64,000 nt of DNA from Ceriagrion tenellum (GCA_963169105.1 OY720640.1:117414085-117478084); one strand, 5' to 3'. Numbered from the stretch's first letter, positions 44,461 through 57,729 are shown. The notes: generated by a model not told the origin, from the sequence alone. Numbers and translations are program-made.

Positions 44461-45308
44461 TACATAGACAGGGGAATGTTTCTCAACCTTAAGATATTTT
44501 TCATAGAATTTTTCAAAAATAGAGTCCGAGTGACATCCGAATGAAGAGATTTTTCCGGTCACTCCATGCTACTTAAAGACACCATTAGGGATATCCAGTG
44601 AAGATGTAAAATGGAGGCTAGAGCAGGCATGCGACTACCATGATAAATCCTCAAGATCTTCCTCTAAACCACTATGTATTAGGAGTGCTTGGGAAGCATA
44701 CCATTAACATGCTCTCCTCTCACTTGGCTATTGCAAATATGATGACAAACGCCAGATGGAGCAGCGGAGTTGTGGGTGCTAATGAACGCAATAGAAAACT
44801 AGAGTGCTGACATTTAGAACGTATGAATACATGAGAATTTTGCACCAAAAATTTACAATGACATTATTTCTTTAACACCTTTAATTCTTGCTTACCTGAT
44901 AATATAAATGCGAAGATAACTCCAGATGATTACGGAAAGCAAATATTTATGCAGAGATTTCACCAAATGAATACGTACACGAAGATGCTGCTGGATTAAT
45001 ATTTAGGCAAAAATACCGGCCGAATTCCAAAGAGGGACATTAATGCCTGAATACCTACCTTAAACTCTAGATCTCCATTGCAATCACAAACCATACCAAA
45101 CTGATAATATAGCCAGGTGATGACCCTCTGCACTAGGAAGGGAACCGAAAGCTTCTGAGCGTCCTCAACCATACAGCACCAACGAAGGAGAGATCCTTGG
45201 GGAGGGAAAGGGGGGGAAGAAGGTTTCCCTTAAGGGATGGAACTGTAGGACAGCTAGAGGACTTAAAATTATTCTTTTTCTAGGTATTGAACGATCAACG
45301 AAGTCATG
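44461..45308. other. Spacer right part, unassigned
   Basis: No coding sequence or repeat recognised; includes a G-run near 45210-45220. Confidence 0.4.
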
Positions 45309-45738
45309 TGATTCTAATCATCTGCTTCTACCACTATTGTAGTCTCAGATTGAATTGGATGCAAAATGTGAAGCGGATAGTTATTCTTAGGTTCTAGGAT
45401 ACTATATCCTCCTAGGGTAGCCACCAAATAAAAAATTAGGTCTAAATGCTACATATAATCCTGAAATTGCGCGGTTTCATCGGATGCCATTCCTTCTCCA
45501 GTCCTTCCTTGTTCAGTTATTATTTCAGAAACAATTAAATATGAATTGTATTCGAAGATTCCGCAGTCAATTTTTTAGGATCACAACGATCGATGCACAT
45601 TATGTAATGCGAGTAAGAATTAATAGCATTCTGCTTCCGTGGTAGTACCCTCAGTTAATCTATTTTAGAATTCGGCGTAAGCACTGTTGTATCATATTTG
45701 AATGCTAAAAAAGTTCATCCACTAATTATCTTAAAAAA

Positions 45739-46158
45739 TATCTCGTGAACTATCTAGCTGAGACCTAACAAAGACATCTCGTGAGATATCTCCGAGACAT
45801 CTCAAATTTTGTGTCAAAGTTATCTTTATTCCGAATCGCGGGTAGGACAAACGGAGAATGGACAAGACTTACTACAATAAGACAACTTGCGTATTCCGTA
45901 ACGGCAGTATGCCGTCTAGTGCTATGATAAGCAGTGTAACACTGTGAGATTCCGAAGCATTATTAGTATTAGTAAAATTTAATTTTACGTGCATATTTTC
46001 GATGATTGCATCATGAATTACCGAAATTTTATGCTGGGGTAAAATAGACGAATGAAAACAAACATTGGTTTAAGACATCAGCGACCACTCAGAGACGTCT
46101 CCGAGTTGTTTTCTGATGCATGAGCCGTAAATGTCTCAGGAGTCGTCTCTGAAATACA
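45739..46158. repeat. TCTC/GAGA palindromic motif cluster, inner (right arm)
   Basis: Mirror of 42096-42515. In this orientation it lies upstream of the putative two-exon gene at 46696. Confidence 0.75.
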
Positions 46159-46695
46159 TGATGCTATGTGGAAATATCAAACACACGAAACTCCGGATGT
46201 GAGTGTTTTCTCACACTCAATTTGTAACATACGCTGTGATTCAAGACAAGAACGTTGGCTACAAGCTGCGAACGATAGTAAAAGCTACCCATAGACTGGA
46301 ATGAACAGCTTGTTTACGTCATTGTTTAAACGAGTTGATGGTGGTTCTCAGGGTGGACTCTCCGTCCTTGTTTTTAAATTTCAAACGAGCCGTCACGCAG
46401 TCAATATTTTGCATATTTTCGTCAGAAGTGTTTCACCGGTAAATCGAATCTTAACGAATCGCATGAGACAAGCTTAAGATGCAACATGAGATCATACCAA
46501 CTAATACTAGTTCGATCACTACCAAGTAATTCTAAAGTGTGTAGCAGATAATTAACTTCATGCTCACTTGGAGATGTTTAACTCGGCCAAATTCAGCTTC
46601 TGGAAGTCTCACAAGTCATTTCCTGAGCTCTAGATGAGTACAACAAAATGTCGAAACGAAATTAAAGATCCTCTATTTAATTTTCCTCGCCGATC

Positions 46696-47226
46696 ATGAG
46701 TACGAACTCCGTGCTCTAGCGATCTCAGGAGACATCCTTAAGGAGACGTAAGATCGTAACATCCAATCAGAAGCTTCGAATGAGGAGCCCTAACAACGAG
46801 TTCATGACAACGGATCAATTGATTGATGCTACTATGGCTGACATCATGTGTGTTACTTGCGATCCGTGCTTCTGCGGAGATCCCCTGGAGGAGGGTTATG
46901 TCCTCCAACAAGTGAACGACATTAGTGTCGGTGAGTGTTCATATGTTGGAATTTATGCTGATTCAATCGCTTAAACATCGCGGCAATAGAAATAAATCAT
47001 AATTTTAATGCCTCCATGATCGTAGTTCGGAACCTTATTTAGGATATTCATCATCATTTATATATCTTGATTACGACCTGCAGTTGATATAGTTCAAGAG
47101 GACTCGTCCGTCTTCCGAGACCGGTTCGTCACGGTGTGCTGGGGCTCCGTGGAGGACATCGGAGGGAGTCATCCGGGCCCCGACGCCAAGACGAAGGTTC
47201 GTCGGTTTGGACGACCGAGGAGATGG
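46696..47226 (+). pseudogene. Possible two-exon gene of unknown family, TAG in codon 8 (right arm)
   Basis: ATG at 46696 opens MSTNSVL, then TAG at 46717-46719, then the same frame stays open as RSQETSLRRRKIVTSNQKLR and onward through MTTDQLIDATMADIMCVTC and DPCFCGDPLEEGYVLQQV to a GTGAGT donor at 46931. A CTGCAG acceptor ends at 47083; the 153-base intron joins in phase to DIVQEDSSVFRDRFVTVCWG and SVEDIGGSHPGPDAKTKVRR up to a GTAATA donor-like site at 47227. An alternative start is ATG 46780. The Cys cluster CVTCDPCFCG may bind metal. I do not recognise the protein. It may be the remaining gene of a large DNA transposon, given the motif cluster upstream. No third exon was found. Confidence 0.4.
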
Positions 47227-47963
47227 GTAATATTTAAGAGTTTTGTCAGTAGATTTATTGCTAGCATTAAGAAACGGCCTTTGTACTAAACAATTTGTGG
47301 AACCCCGAGGGAAAAGGCGCGCAAATTTAGTGCTCTTATGTCTGTACACCATTGATTTAGATTGGGAGGGCGCTTGCTTTTACGGAGAATTCTAAACGCG
47401 TTAATGTGGCCGTGGTCTGTCCACCATTTTTATCAACCCCGAAGTCCCTTAATCGCTAAGGGGCTGAACTGCTAACTTCGGAATTCGACGATTTTTTCCC
47501 TTCAGAACTAACTAATAATTAGTAAGCATTTTCTTCTTTAATATTTCCTCACATAAATTTGTTATCTGTTAAAATTTACTAGATCCTGCATTCCACTAGG
47601 TGAAAGTTTGGGTAAAATCGTGAAGAGTCGACCCGTGGTCCAAATCGGACTTCGTAATTAATGAACGTTTCATAAATTATTAGTGCTTTATTTCCATGAT
47701 ATGATGGATATTCTTGCTATACAGTCACTAATTCGTCCCTTAAGTCGTGCTATCCAAGGGAAAGTTAGGAACGGCAGGAATACCTAATATGGATAATATT
47801 TAGGTTTTCAGCCTATCAGACAATTTGATGAAGTTATATGGCCTCGCCATCTCCCTCAATGGTGCACACTGTCCGTCTAGGCAGCTAAACAGTTAATGTA
47901 GCCTATCGCAAAAACTTTAGTCTGTCTTTTCCCTCGAGGTTCTGAGAATCATCATTTATGACC
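47227..47963. other. Right arm: unassigned sequence
   Basis: Mirror of 40291-41027. The minus-strand open frame at 47071-47352 overlaps putative exon 2 on the opposite strand and is taken as its shadow. Confidence 0.35.
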
Positions 47964-48310
47964 ATTTATTGTGCTCTACCCCCCGAAGGTATCCATGCCT
48001 TGACGTGGCAGTGGGTCTTGCGTGCTCTGACAACCTCGAGAGCTATGCCGGCGGTATGCTGACTATGTATGGTATGGCGGTATACTGGCAGGGTCTCCCA
48101 AGCCGAACAGGTCTTCATGAGGTAGGAGCTAGACGAAAAAGGATACCCTGGTCCTCCAGGTTGGGGGTTGGGCGTAAGGCTGACAACCTAATCCCGGAGA
48201 AACTCTTCCTGTCTAGAAACGCCAACAACAAGCCTCGGATATGGATGGATTTGATGGATTTAGACCCAAGCTGCGCTCTAGGATTTGAGATTTCGTTCAT
48301 GGAATTTTAG
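47964..48310 (+). repeat. RTE LINE 5' leader-like block (right arm)
   Basis: Mirror of 39944-40290, here in sense orientation and downstream of the putative two-exon gene. If that gene had a third exon, this GC-richer open block (113 codons from 47969) would be a candidate, but the leader resemblance is the better explanation. Confidence 0.45.
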
Positions 48311-48663
48311 AACTATGGCAGTACCTGGAAAATTTGTCCTAGTCATGGAAGTATTAAATAGTTACCATTTAGATTTAGAAAACTGTGTGGGTGACTAAGC
48401 ATAGGATGTAGCCATTCAGCACTCTTTAGTAAGTCTTTTTTTCTTAAAGTTCTCATTTTTTGTGATTTTACTTACTTAGAAAATGTCAATTTATATGAAA
48501 TTATTTTAAATTGGAAGTTTGGTTATTCTTAACTAGCGAGTTACTGTAGTTATAACCGTACCTACCTATATACGTTTTGATTTTCAATTGCTTAGGTGTG
48601 AATTTAAATATTCTATTAATGATTGATGTAGAACTTAATGAATTTTGAATCACAATTGTGGAT

Positions 48664-48984
48664 ATTGCATTTGTAAATGTAATTAAATGCTTTTTTAACC
48701 AGGCATTAAAGTATTACCTAGTTATTTCGATGACATTTGAACATGGTATTTTTCATTTCTAAAGAACCATTTCTAAAGATGGCATGAATTAACCCAATGA
48801 GCACCATGTGGTGATGGTTTAGTTACAGTTTGGTAGTGAGGAAGGCAAACAGCTGACCACCCCGAGTCATGGAATGATTGGGTAGGGGAAAGTTTTCCCT
48901 ACCCAATCTTTCTATAACACTTTCACTGGTGCTCAGATAACTACTCATAGAGATGGTTTTGTACAGTAATTCTGACACCTTTTG
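48664..48984 (+). repeat. Interspersed repeat family C (right arm)
   Basis: Mirror of 39270-39590; co-oriented with the copy at 60755-61060. The palindrome is at 48876-48908. Confidence 0.75.
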
Positions 48985-49591
48985 TAGTAACTTACAGAAC
49001 TTTGTAAAACTCAATTTAATGTCTTAATATCAACGATACAAAAATATTCATTTTCGTACACAGGCATGGCTTCTAGCACTCGCTGATAACGTCCCGGAAT
49101 TGACACTTGTTCCCAAAAATGACGATCAAAATCATACACAAACAAAAGAGCATCAATATATCACAATACCCCTGCAGATATTTTCCTAAAAAAATATAGA
49201 AACACAAAACAAGCATTTTATAACTCTGAACAAAACTTTCTCAGCACCTATCATTTATTTACAAATTTAGCTTTTCGGTGCTTTTCTTACTCTTTTCGGT
49301 CTTTCTTTTGCCTGTACCTGCTTACCTTCGTCCAAACCTTGGTCTCCTGGCCTGGTGATGCATCATCTGCAGCCCTACTCTCCTCCTGTAGTGCCTTGTC
49401 CACCCCCTGATCTGTTCCATATGGGCTAGGCAGAGGTTCTTCCCACACCCCACTTGAAAAACTCCCCCAGAGTAATGCCCACACTCTGCACTTCTCAACT
49501 CCTCATATTAGCTGTTATTAAAATTACCAACTAGAATGATTTGGTCAGTGTGCCTTATCCATAGCTGACCACTATCTAAAATCCTACAGCG

Positions 49592-50464
49592 TTAATTCCT
49601 TTTTTCCAAAACTGTTTCTTTTTCCCCCTTCTTCCATTTCTTTTTATTGGTAGTAGTATAATCTCGGACATATACTTGCTCACCCAACTCAAACTGGTCT
49701 TCCTTCTTTCCATTAAAACCATTAACCTGCCTACTATGTGATTCCTGTCTCTTGTCTTTACTCGCATGGACCAAATCCAGTCTATCTTTGGGGTTTCTGC
49801 CAAACATCAAACTAGCCGGGGACTTCCCTGTGGTACAATGGGGTGTAGTTCTATACGAAAGCAAATACCTTGCCACCAGAGCATCCCACTTGCATCCCTT
49901 ATTTGCTGGGTCCCCCAATAATTTCTTTAATCCCGCCTTGAATGACCGGACTGCATTTTCTGCTGCCCCATTTGTAACTGGATGGAAAGGTGGAGATGTG
50001 GAATGGACTATTCCATTATTAATACAGAATTCCTTGAATTCCTTTGAAATAAATTGCCTCCCATTGTCACTTACAATTTGGTTTGGCAACCCATACCTGG
50101 CAAAGGTTTCCCTCAAAGCTGTGAGGACCCACTCTGTGTCTGCCTTCCCCTTCACCTCCAACACCTGTACCCACTTGCTATATGCATCTGTGATTTAAAA
50201 AAATACTTTTCCCCAAACAGGTCCCAAAAAGTCAATATGAATCCCGTGAAAAACTCGCTTTGCTTCTGGCCACTTCACTAACTTTGCCTTGGGAGTGTCT
50301 GGGCGATTCATAAGACATGAGTGACAAGATCTAGTTAGTTCCTCCAACTCTTTGTCCAAATTTGGCCACCACATATAACTTCTAGCCAAAGCTTTCATCT
50401 CCTCCTTATTAGATTAGAGGCCTCCATGTGAGTGGCATGAACCTCCCTCAACATTGCCTCTTTG
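49592..50464 (-). pseudogene. Ty3/gypsy integrase domain fragment (right arm)
   Basis: Inverted copy of 37790-38662 with the same zinc-binding part, D,D,35,E residues and in-frame stop. The plus-strand frame of 148 codons at 49752-50198 is antisense to it. Confidence 0.92.
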
Positions 50465-50478
50465 CATAGTGGAAGTAT

Positions 50479-51732
50479 TTTAACCTATTGACAGCCAAGG
50501 TTAATATTCCATAGGAATTTTGAAATTATCCTTCATTTTTTGTCTTAATACGTGCTAGAAAAGAAATTTTGAAAAAATTTGAGGCCCAAAAAATGTATTT
50601 TTACTAAAAAAATAATGGTGCGTTTTTGCACCTTTGGCCAAATATGGGAATCTTTCAATGTTTGAGACAAGGAGCAAGAAGAAAGGAAGTTGTCAAAAAA
50701 TAACTGATGCTGCGAAAGGTCAGGAATTACATCAGAGAAATCTAAAACTACATTAGCTCTTAACCCTACTTTAGCTCCATCCGGGTTTGATTTACCCCCT
50801 CCCCCCTCCAAATTGGAACAAATTGGAAGAGAAAGGCATCAGAAAAGTAAAGACATCATAATTTGAATCCTAATCAAACCAGTTTATTTTAAACATTTTT
50901 GCAGAGTGGCATCCAAAATATGGAATCATTTGCTCATCGATCAAAAGGTTGTGGGAAAAAAATTCTGAATGTAAAAACTTAGCATTCAGCAGAGTAAAAA
51001 TTGGTCTCAACTTGGCGAATTTGTCAGTTTTATCAAGTGAGGAGTTATCAGAAAGGTGGATATTTTCCTTGATACTCCTAAATCTTCTCCTACTCATGGA
51101 GCGATGAACTAATTTCATGCATTTATCCTCATCTTTAGACAGTACATGTCTTGTTGTGGGAGCACATGATATCCAGATAGAATAAAAATCCCAAGAAATT
51201 TTCTTAAGCCTACGATACTGATATCAAACTCATGCCTATTACGATCAGTAGCATATTTTTTTGAAAAACTATAATATTTTCCAAAACCTCATCATCTAGA
51301 GAAAAGTGAAAAATGTCTGCCAGAGACATACCTCCAAACTGACGTTTAATTTTCTCGTCATATTCTTCTTTTGCAATTTGGTGGCACGAAAAATTAGCAT
51401 TAATGTCTTTTTTTCCATTTTGGCAATGAGTACTTCTTATCAGAGACTTTGGTACCTTTTTTTAAGGGCACTGGTGGCTTTTGTTCTTCTTCCTGCACAC
51501 TCAGCCAGTTCTCCACTATGCCATCACCTCAATGAATTTCAAATGTTCCTGCGATGTCATTGTTGATCTGGTCCTTGCTTATACTGTTGTCATCAATGCC
51601 TTCTTCATCAGTCAAATTGTTGACGTCTGGTGGTATGTAGACAACATCCGTAGCTTCATTCACAGAATCCAAGGTTTCCTCTAAAGTGGCCAGGATTTCT
51701 TGAGTGGACAAACACCTTCTTTTACGATCCAT
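50479..51732 (-). pseudogene. piggyBac-type transposase and end (right arm)
   Basis: Inverted copy of 36522-37775, with identical frameshifts and the same TTAA at 50480-50483. Confidence 0.85.
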
Positions 51733-52153
51733 CTAAAGCAGTCGTAAATACATTTTAGTCTCAGAAAATTTTTTAAATGTTTTTGTCTCGGAAAATTTGA
51801 ATAAATAAAAAAGACTTATTTAATCATACGGTTATATGGAATATTGATGATCTTGAATCTATAGGATCACCCAATCATAGCATACAAGTGCACATATTAC
51901 TGCATGACCAATTATCTTGAAGTCTTCTTCTACAGTTGGAAGGTAAAACAAATGGATGTCTATGTTATGGTGATCTGCTTCTGAATAACCATCGCAGTTT
52001 GAGAAACAGTACACAGTAAAGAACCGACTGGTCTCGTGGCGGGGTATCCAGCTATTCATTAGCTCAAAATGAATCTAATGACTGAATGAAGCCACACTGT
52101 TGCAGTCGAAAGCTGTGAGACCAATTGGATAGGAAAATAAATTTAATGGCATA

Positions 52154-53584
52154 TGACACCCTAACAATGTATACGTGGATTCCACGAATAATTTCAGTGG
52201 GGTACACAATGTTAGCAAAATTGGGAAGGAGGAACACTTTAAGGAGGTAAGTGGGAAAGAGAGCTTACATGAAGTGTCAAATGACAATGGGTTGAGGTTG
52301 TTAAGTTATGCAACCACTAAGAATATGGTGGTACGAAGTACATGGCTTCAAAGGAAAAATATAAAGAAAGCAACCTGGAGATCTCCGGATGTGAAGGCAG
52401 AGAATCAAATAGATCATGTGTTAGTGGAAAGGAGACATGCATCTGATATGATGGCAGTAGAATCTTGGAGAGGGGCTGATGGAAACAGTGATCATTATTT
52501 AGTACGCATCAAATACAGGCAAAGGATTGCAGTGATAACGTAAAGAAAACGAACTGCACAAAGGAAATATGAAGTTGATAAGTTGAAGCAAGAAGAAGTG
52601 AAAAAGAAATATGAAGAAAGAATAAATGAGCACTTACAAATGGAGGAACGGTTAGCGACAGGAAAGAGTGTGGAAGAAAAGTGGAGGGTTTTGATGCAAG
52701 TGCTGACAACAGCTGCCACGGAGGTAGTTGTAGTGAGTAAAAGAAGGAAACGAGAGGAATGGTGGAGAATGTGGGCAATTCATAGCTGAAAGAAATGAAG
52801 CAAGGAACAAAATGCTGCAGAAGAATACCGGGACAAAAGAAGAGTGGCAGACAGAGTGTGCAGGAAAAAGAAAAGGGAATACCAGAGAAAAATAATAGAA
52901 GCAATGGAAAATGCAAGAGGTGGTGGTGAGGTCAGAGAATTTCACCAGAAGGTGAAATATGGAAGGAAAGGTTTCCAACCTAGAGTTACATATTGCAAAG
53001 ACAAAGAGGGAAATTTTATTGGAGATGGGAAAGGTATTCTAAAGAGGTGGCAAGAGCACTTTCAGGAATTGCTCAGTAAGGATTCAGTTGGGGTAGAAGG
53101 AACTGAGGATGAAGAAACAACCAGCAGGAATGATGAAGAGGAAGATAATATAGAAGAACCAACGCTTGCAGAGGTCAGAAATGCCATTATAGAATTGCGT
53201 AACAACAAGGCCCCAGGAAAGGATGGAGTAACGGCTGAATTACTTAAAAATGGAGGTGAGTTACTGACTTCCAAAATACATGAGCTAATTGTGGACGTAT
53301 GGAAATCAGAGGAGATGCCGGAGGAATGGACACTAGGGGTTATATGTCCCATACACAAAAAGAAAGATAAAGGTGTGTGTGGAAATTATAGAGGAATCAC
53401 ACTGCTGAGTGTAGGGTATAAAGAGTTAGCCAGGGTCCTGGCAAAAAGATTGAGACAAGCAGTGGAAAATCTACTGGGAGAATATCAAGGAAGGTTCCGT
53501 CAGGGAAGATCAACTACAGATCAGATTTTTACCCTAAGGCAAATTCTAGAAAAGTCTTATGAGTTTAATGTGGTTTTATATTAG
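52154..53584 (+). pseudogene. RTE-type LINE: endonuclease end, linker and RT start (right arm)
   Basis: Inverted copy of 34670-36100, sense in this arm. Stops and frame changes are the same as in the left arm, including the stop right after the 246-codon frame at 53584. Confidence 0.9.
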
Positions 53585-54694
53585 ATGTACATAGATTTTA
53601 AGCAAGCATATGACTCAGTGTTTCGAGGAAAGCTTATGGAAGCCATGAAGGATTTTTGCATCCCAAACAAATAAGAAGGCTGTTGAGAATGTCACTTAAA
53701 AACTCGAAAAGTGTTGTGAAGGTTGACAGGGACTTTTCGGAGGAATTTGGCATAAAAAGAGGCTAAAGGCAGGGTGATGTGCTTTCCACAATGCTTTTTA
53801 ATTTATCATTAGAAAAGGTTATTGGACAGACTGTGACAAATAATCCAGGAGGAACGATTTTTAATGGGATGGATCAATTTATTGCATATGCTGATGACCT
53901 GGTGATACTACCAAGAAATAGTCGAGAAAACGAGGAGACATTTGTGCATCTTGTTGAAGCAGCTGAAACAATAGGTTTGAATATTAATGAGGAAAAAACC
54001 AAATGTATGGTGTTACCCAAAAAAACGAGTGGAATAAGGAGAAGACAGAGATAAAATATTCAACCAAACAGAGAAAGTAGACCACTTTAAATATTTGGGA
54101 ATAATAGTCACAAATTATAATGCTCTTGCAAAAGAGATTGAAGCATGAATTGCAGCAGGAAATCGAGCATACTATTCTTTACAAAAAGTATTCAAAGCTA
54201 AAACCGTTAGCAGAAATACAAAGAAAAGAATTTATAAAACTGTCATCAGGCCAATACCTATGGTTCGGAGGCATGGATGTTGACGGGGAGAGAATAGAAT
54301 TTGTCACAGAGGTGGGAGAGAAAAATTCTTCGGAAGATATAAGGGCTATTTAATGAAGAAGGACAATGGAGGATTCGAAGGAATGAGGAATTGCAGCAGC
54401 TGTATGGGGAAGATGGAATGTGAACCGGCATTAAGAAATCCAGAATTAGATGGCCAGGGCATGTACAAAGAATGGGTGGGGAAAGAGTAGTGAAAAAAGT
54501 TTTAGATGGAAAACCAGACGGAAGAAGAAGTAGAGGAAGACCCAGGAAAAGATGGGTGGAGGATGTAGAAGAGGATTTGAGGAAGTTGGGGGTCCGGAGG
54601 TGGAGAGAAGTAGCAGAGAACAAAGAAGAATGGAAGGAAGTTGTGAAGAAGGCCAGGGTCTTACATGGGATGTAGCGCCGATGATGATACAATT
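53574..54694 (+). pseudogene. RTE-type LINE: RT palm to 3' end (right arm)
   Basis: Inverted copy of 33560-34680. YADD lies near 53890 and the GATGATGATA tail near 54680. Confidence 0.9.
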
Positions 54695-54753
54695 TTAGGA
54701 GACCAAAGTTTCCTACACTTGTCGTTCAGTACGGTGTCAGTGTCTCGATCTGC

Positions 54754-54793
54754 CTAAACCCCAAATGCCAAAGGTGCGAAAATGCACCACCAG
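54754..54793 (-). repeat. piggyBac subterminal hairpin motif (right arm)
   Basis: Mirror of 33461-33500; see that entry for its pairing with the other piggyBac end. Confidence 0.5.
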
Positions 54794-55008
54794 TAAATAC
54801 AACTAACAAATTTGTATATTTCTAAATGTATTACTTAATAAAATAAATTAGAGATTCATTATACATTTAGAGCACATTTATAATAAAAGTGCCAGGATTC
54901 ATGAATATTTTTCATGTACTTATAAAAAAATATTAAGTTGATAGCCCTCCATGAACAAGAAATATAGTACATTTGAAAATCCCTTATGATCCTACAATGA
55001 TCCCAAGG

Positions 55009-55314
55009 AAATAGCACAAGGATATCTCAGAGATGTGTCTGAGTGATCTCAATCGTCTCACAAGACCTCTCAGTGATGTATCACTAAGTCTCTGGGACAC
55101 ATCTGAAATGTCTCTAAGACAGCAGTATGTCCTTTCATTTCATAGTATCTGAGACATCACATGAGATATCTCCGATATGTGTTGAAAAGTCTCTGTCACC
55201 CCTCTGAGATATTTCTTTCATGTAGTCAACACAGTGCATAAGCATCTCATGACCTCTCAGAGATGTTTCAGCAAGTCTCTGAGATGTCCCTCTTCTCAGA
55301 GAGAAGACGAGAAT
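55009..55314. repeat. TCTC/GAGA palindromic motif cluster, outer (right arm)
   Basis: Mirror of 32940-33245. Confidence 0.8.
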
Positions 55315-55533
55315 AAAAAGTGTGTTAATAGGAAAATGTTAATCCTTATAGTTTCCATACTATAAGGAAGATATTATTTTAACCCTTAGCTATCTATATA
55401 TAGTGGATGTTAACATAGGAATGACAAAATATGGTACATACATAGAAGCACTATAGAAATGATAGGTACAACAATTCCTTCTTTCATCACATATTGGTGG
55501 TTATAATGAAAAAGCCTGACTCTTAAAACATAG

Positions 55534-55854
55534 AATCATACTTTCTTTATATCATGTTTCCATTGCTTCAAATCTTCTATGTTCTGCCACATTATTGCAC
55601 AAGCTTCACAGCCATGCATGAGGATTCAGATTCTTTTGAGCGTTCCAAATGTATGTTTTCATGAAGTGAATATACCCAGGATGTTTATGGACTCTTCTTC
55701 TGGGAGAATGGATTCTTGTCTTGGATGCTTCTCTTCTCTACCTAAGTCTTGTTTCTTCTATCGGTGGAGATGCCACTTGCCTCAAAGAGAGGTTCATCCA
55801 CTAGCATTTTTTATGCTGTTCAAATTTGATGGTGGCTCTCTCTCCCCTTGATTT
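55534..55854 (-). pseudogene. RTE-type LINE C-terminal scrap (right arm)
   Basis: Mirror of 32400-32720. Confidence 0.35.
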
Positions 55855-57643
55855 CTTACTCAATAAATCAGTGACTGATGAAAAATATGTGAGTATAATG
55901 AATGAATTTAAAGTGAAAGATGCCTCTCTGTTCTCACTTAAAAGTCCTAGTGGATATTCAAACTACATATCTCATTAGATACTCACTAAAGCCTGTGGCA
56001 TATCCATACCCGACTGTTTAGAATAAAATTTTGGAATGGAAGGTATAAGGAGACATTTGTATTTCAATTGAGCTTTGGCTCCACATTATAGCTGATGAGC
56101 CTGATAGATTTTTAGATGACCATGCATGAATTATCCAGTTAGCTGAGGACTGTTGTTAGGATTACGTGGGATTTACTTTTAATGCTCACAGAGCCAAATG
56201 AAACGATGTCCACATCTTGGTTTTGAAAAACCCTGGAAGCGCCGGAAGTTAGTAATTTATTTCGGACATTGACACAAGTGGCGTTGAGACCGCCAAAAAA
56301 CAAAAGTTGCATCTCGATTATAGAATACAACAAATGTTATCAGTGGTGCATAGGAATATCAGCTTCATTGCGATAGGTTACAGCTGTCATAGGGTACCTA
56401 TCTGCATCCTTATGACAGTTTTCTTAAAACTTTAATGAGACTAATGGGTTTGAAAACTAGAGACATATCTCCCATATCTGTTAAATATTTTGAATGAGAA
56501 TTGGTTTAGTGGTGTGGACATTACATTGTATTGAACAAGAAGTTGTTGGTCAAGAGCAAGGGATTGAAAGGTACTCTTAGAAAAGTATAAAAAAATATGT
56601 AAAATTTTTGGCTTTACAAAGGTAAGGAAGCTGTTATCTTGAGAGAAGAACAAGTTAACCTTGGATTGAGGATTTTGAGGTGCTAGAGTTGATAGATATC
56701 AATATGATGATTTTGAGGCAATGAATATATTTGAACAATTGTTATATTTAGTAATAAAGGATAGTAAATGAAAGGTGACATTACGAAGAGGCAAGTATAT
56801 ATGAAAAATAAGGTGTAAAATGCAGTGCAATGAAGAGGACAGTGGAGGAAAATGCGTAGGTATGAAATTAATGGCAATTTTGGACAGATTGAGGATAGAC
56901 ATTGACTAATTTATTGGAAATGAACGCTGAAACGTTCTGTAAAATGATGGAGCAGTAGTGTGGTAACCATAAGTAATTAACACCACATTTACAATCAAAC
57001 ACCAGACTTTGCTCTTTATTATTTCATTTGTGAATCCATAACATAAAGCTGGGGTTGCAGCAGCAACCTAGGACAATTTGGGCTATGCCAACTAACGTTA
57101 ATTTAGCTGGCATGTGATTTGAAGATGTTTAGATAGACTCGACGTAGGACAAATAGCAATAACTTCAATATCCTATGAGGACAGCAAGACAGAGTAAATG
57201 CGAATAATGACTGTGTAAAAACCTAGCACTCATTTGATAGATCGCCTGTGCAGATGAACAAGCGGTGTGGGAGCAATGGTACTCATAGTAAGCTTCAAAA
57301 CTGAAGCAATTAAAAAATTACCTACGGATGAACAGAAAAACACACACTTTTTCTAAAAAAACTTTGAGTAGTTTCAAAATAGTGGTTGAAATTTTAAAGC
57401 TTTGGACAGAAAGTTTGACCAAAATGTAATGAATATTGAACTATTATTTTGAATATTTTTTACTTGTGCTGAGCTGGAGTTTAATTTTCTTTTGAGGACA
57501 TTTTATATTTAAATTCCATTATGTGGTGTTTCACAATGAAGTGAATAATGATCAGAGTATGACGATTTTTCTGAAGAAACTTTCGACCAGAGCCAGAGTT
57601 AACTTATAAATCTCATCCAGTACCTGTATTAATTTAATATCCA
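55855..57643. other. Right arm: unassigned sequence
   Basis: Mirror of 30611-32399; nothing recognised. Confidence 0.4.
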
Positions 57644-57729
57644 CCAATGGAGTGAAATGCACTATGAAAAAATAATTTGACCTGACTGTTATTTGAACCC
57701 TCATCTCCCAGTTGCCAGTCATGTGTGTT
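57644..57729 (-). repeat. tRNA-derived SINE-like end at outer arm boundary (right arm)
   Basis: Mirror of 30525-30610. Confidence 0.5.

Larger units (their letters stand above)
42946..45308. other. Unique spacer between palindrome arms (2363 bp)
   Basis: The only part of 30.5-57.7 kb that is not mirrored. It contains an antisense RTE LINE up to about 44460 and unassigned sequence from there to 45308. The left junction falls at the truncated 3' side of the LINE. Confidence 0.95.
45309..57729 (-). repeat. Giant inverted repeat, right arm (12,421 bp)
   Basis: Exact inverse of 30525-42945 wherever compared. The outer edge is abutted by a short tandem repeat (57730-57764) and then an RTE LINE, whereas the left arm is abutted by a small inverted repeat, so outside flanks are unrelated. 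Confidence 0.97.

Noticed and set aside
47071..47352. 93-codon minus-strand open frame (mirror 40902-41183)
   Set aside because: No domain; the opposite strand has splice signals and a phase-matched frame, which I prefer.
49752..50198. 148-codon plus-strand open frame in the right arm (and mirror at 38056-38502)
   Set aside because: It lies opposite the gypsy integrase core, whose sense frame has the D,D,35,E residues.
30525..57729. Ordinary pair of transposon terminal inverted repeats
   Set aside because: Arms contain several nested, dead elements with identical lesions; no 2.36-kb spacer gene or target duplication at the outer ends was found, so a duplication or assembly event fits better.
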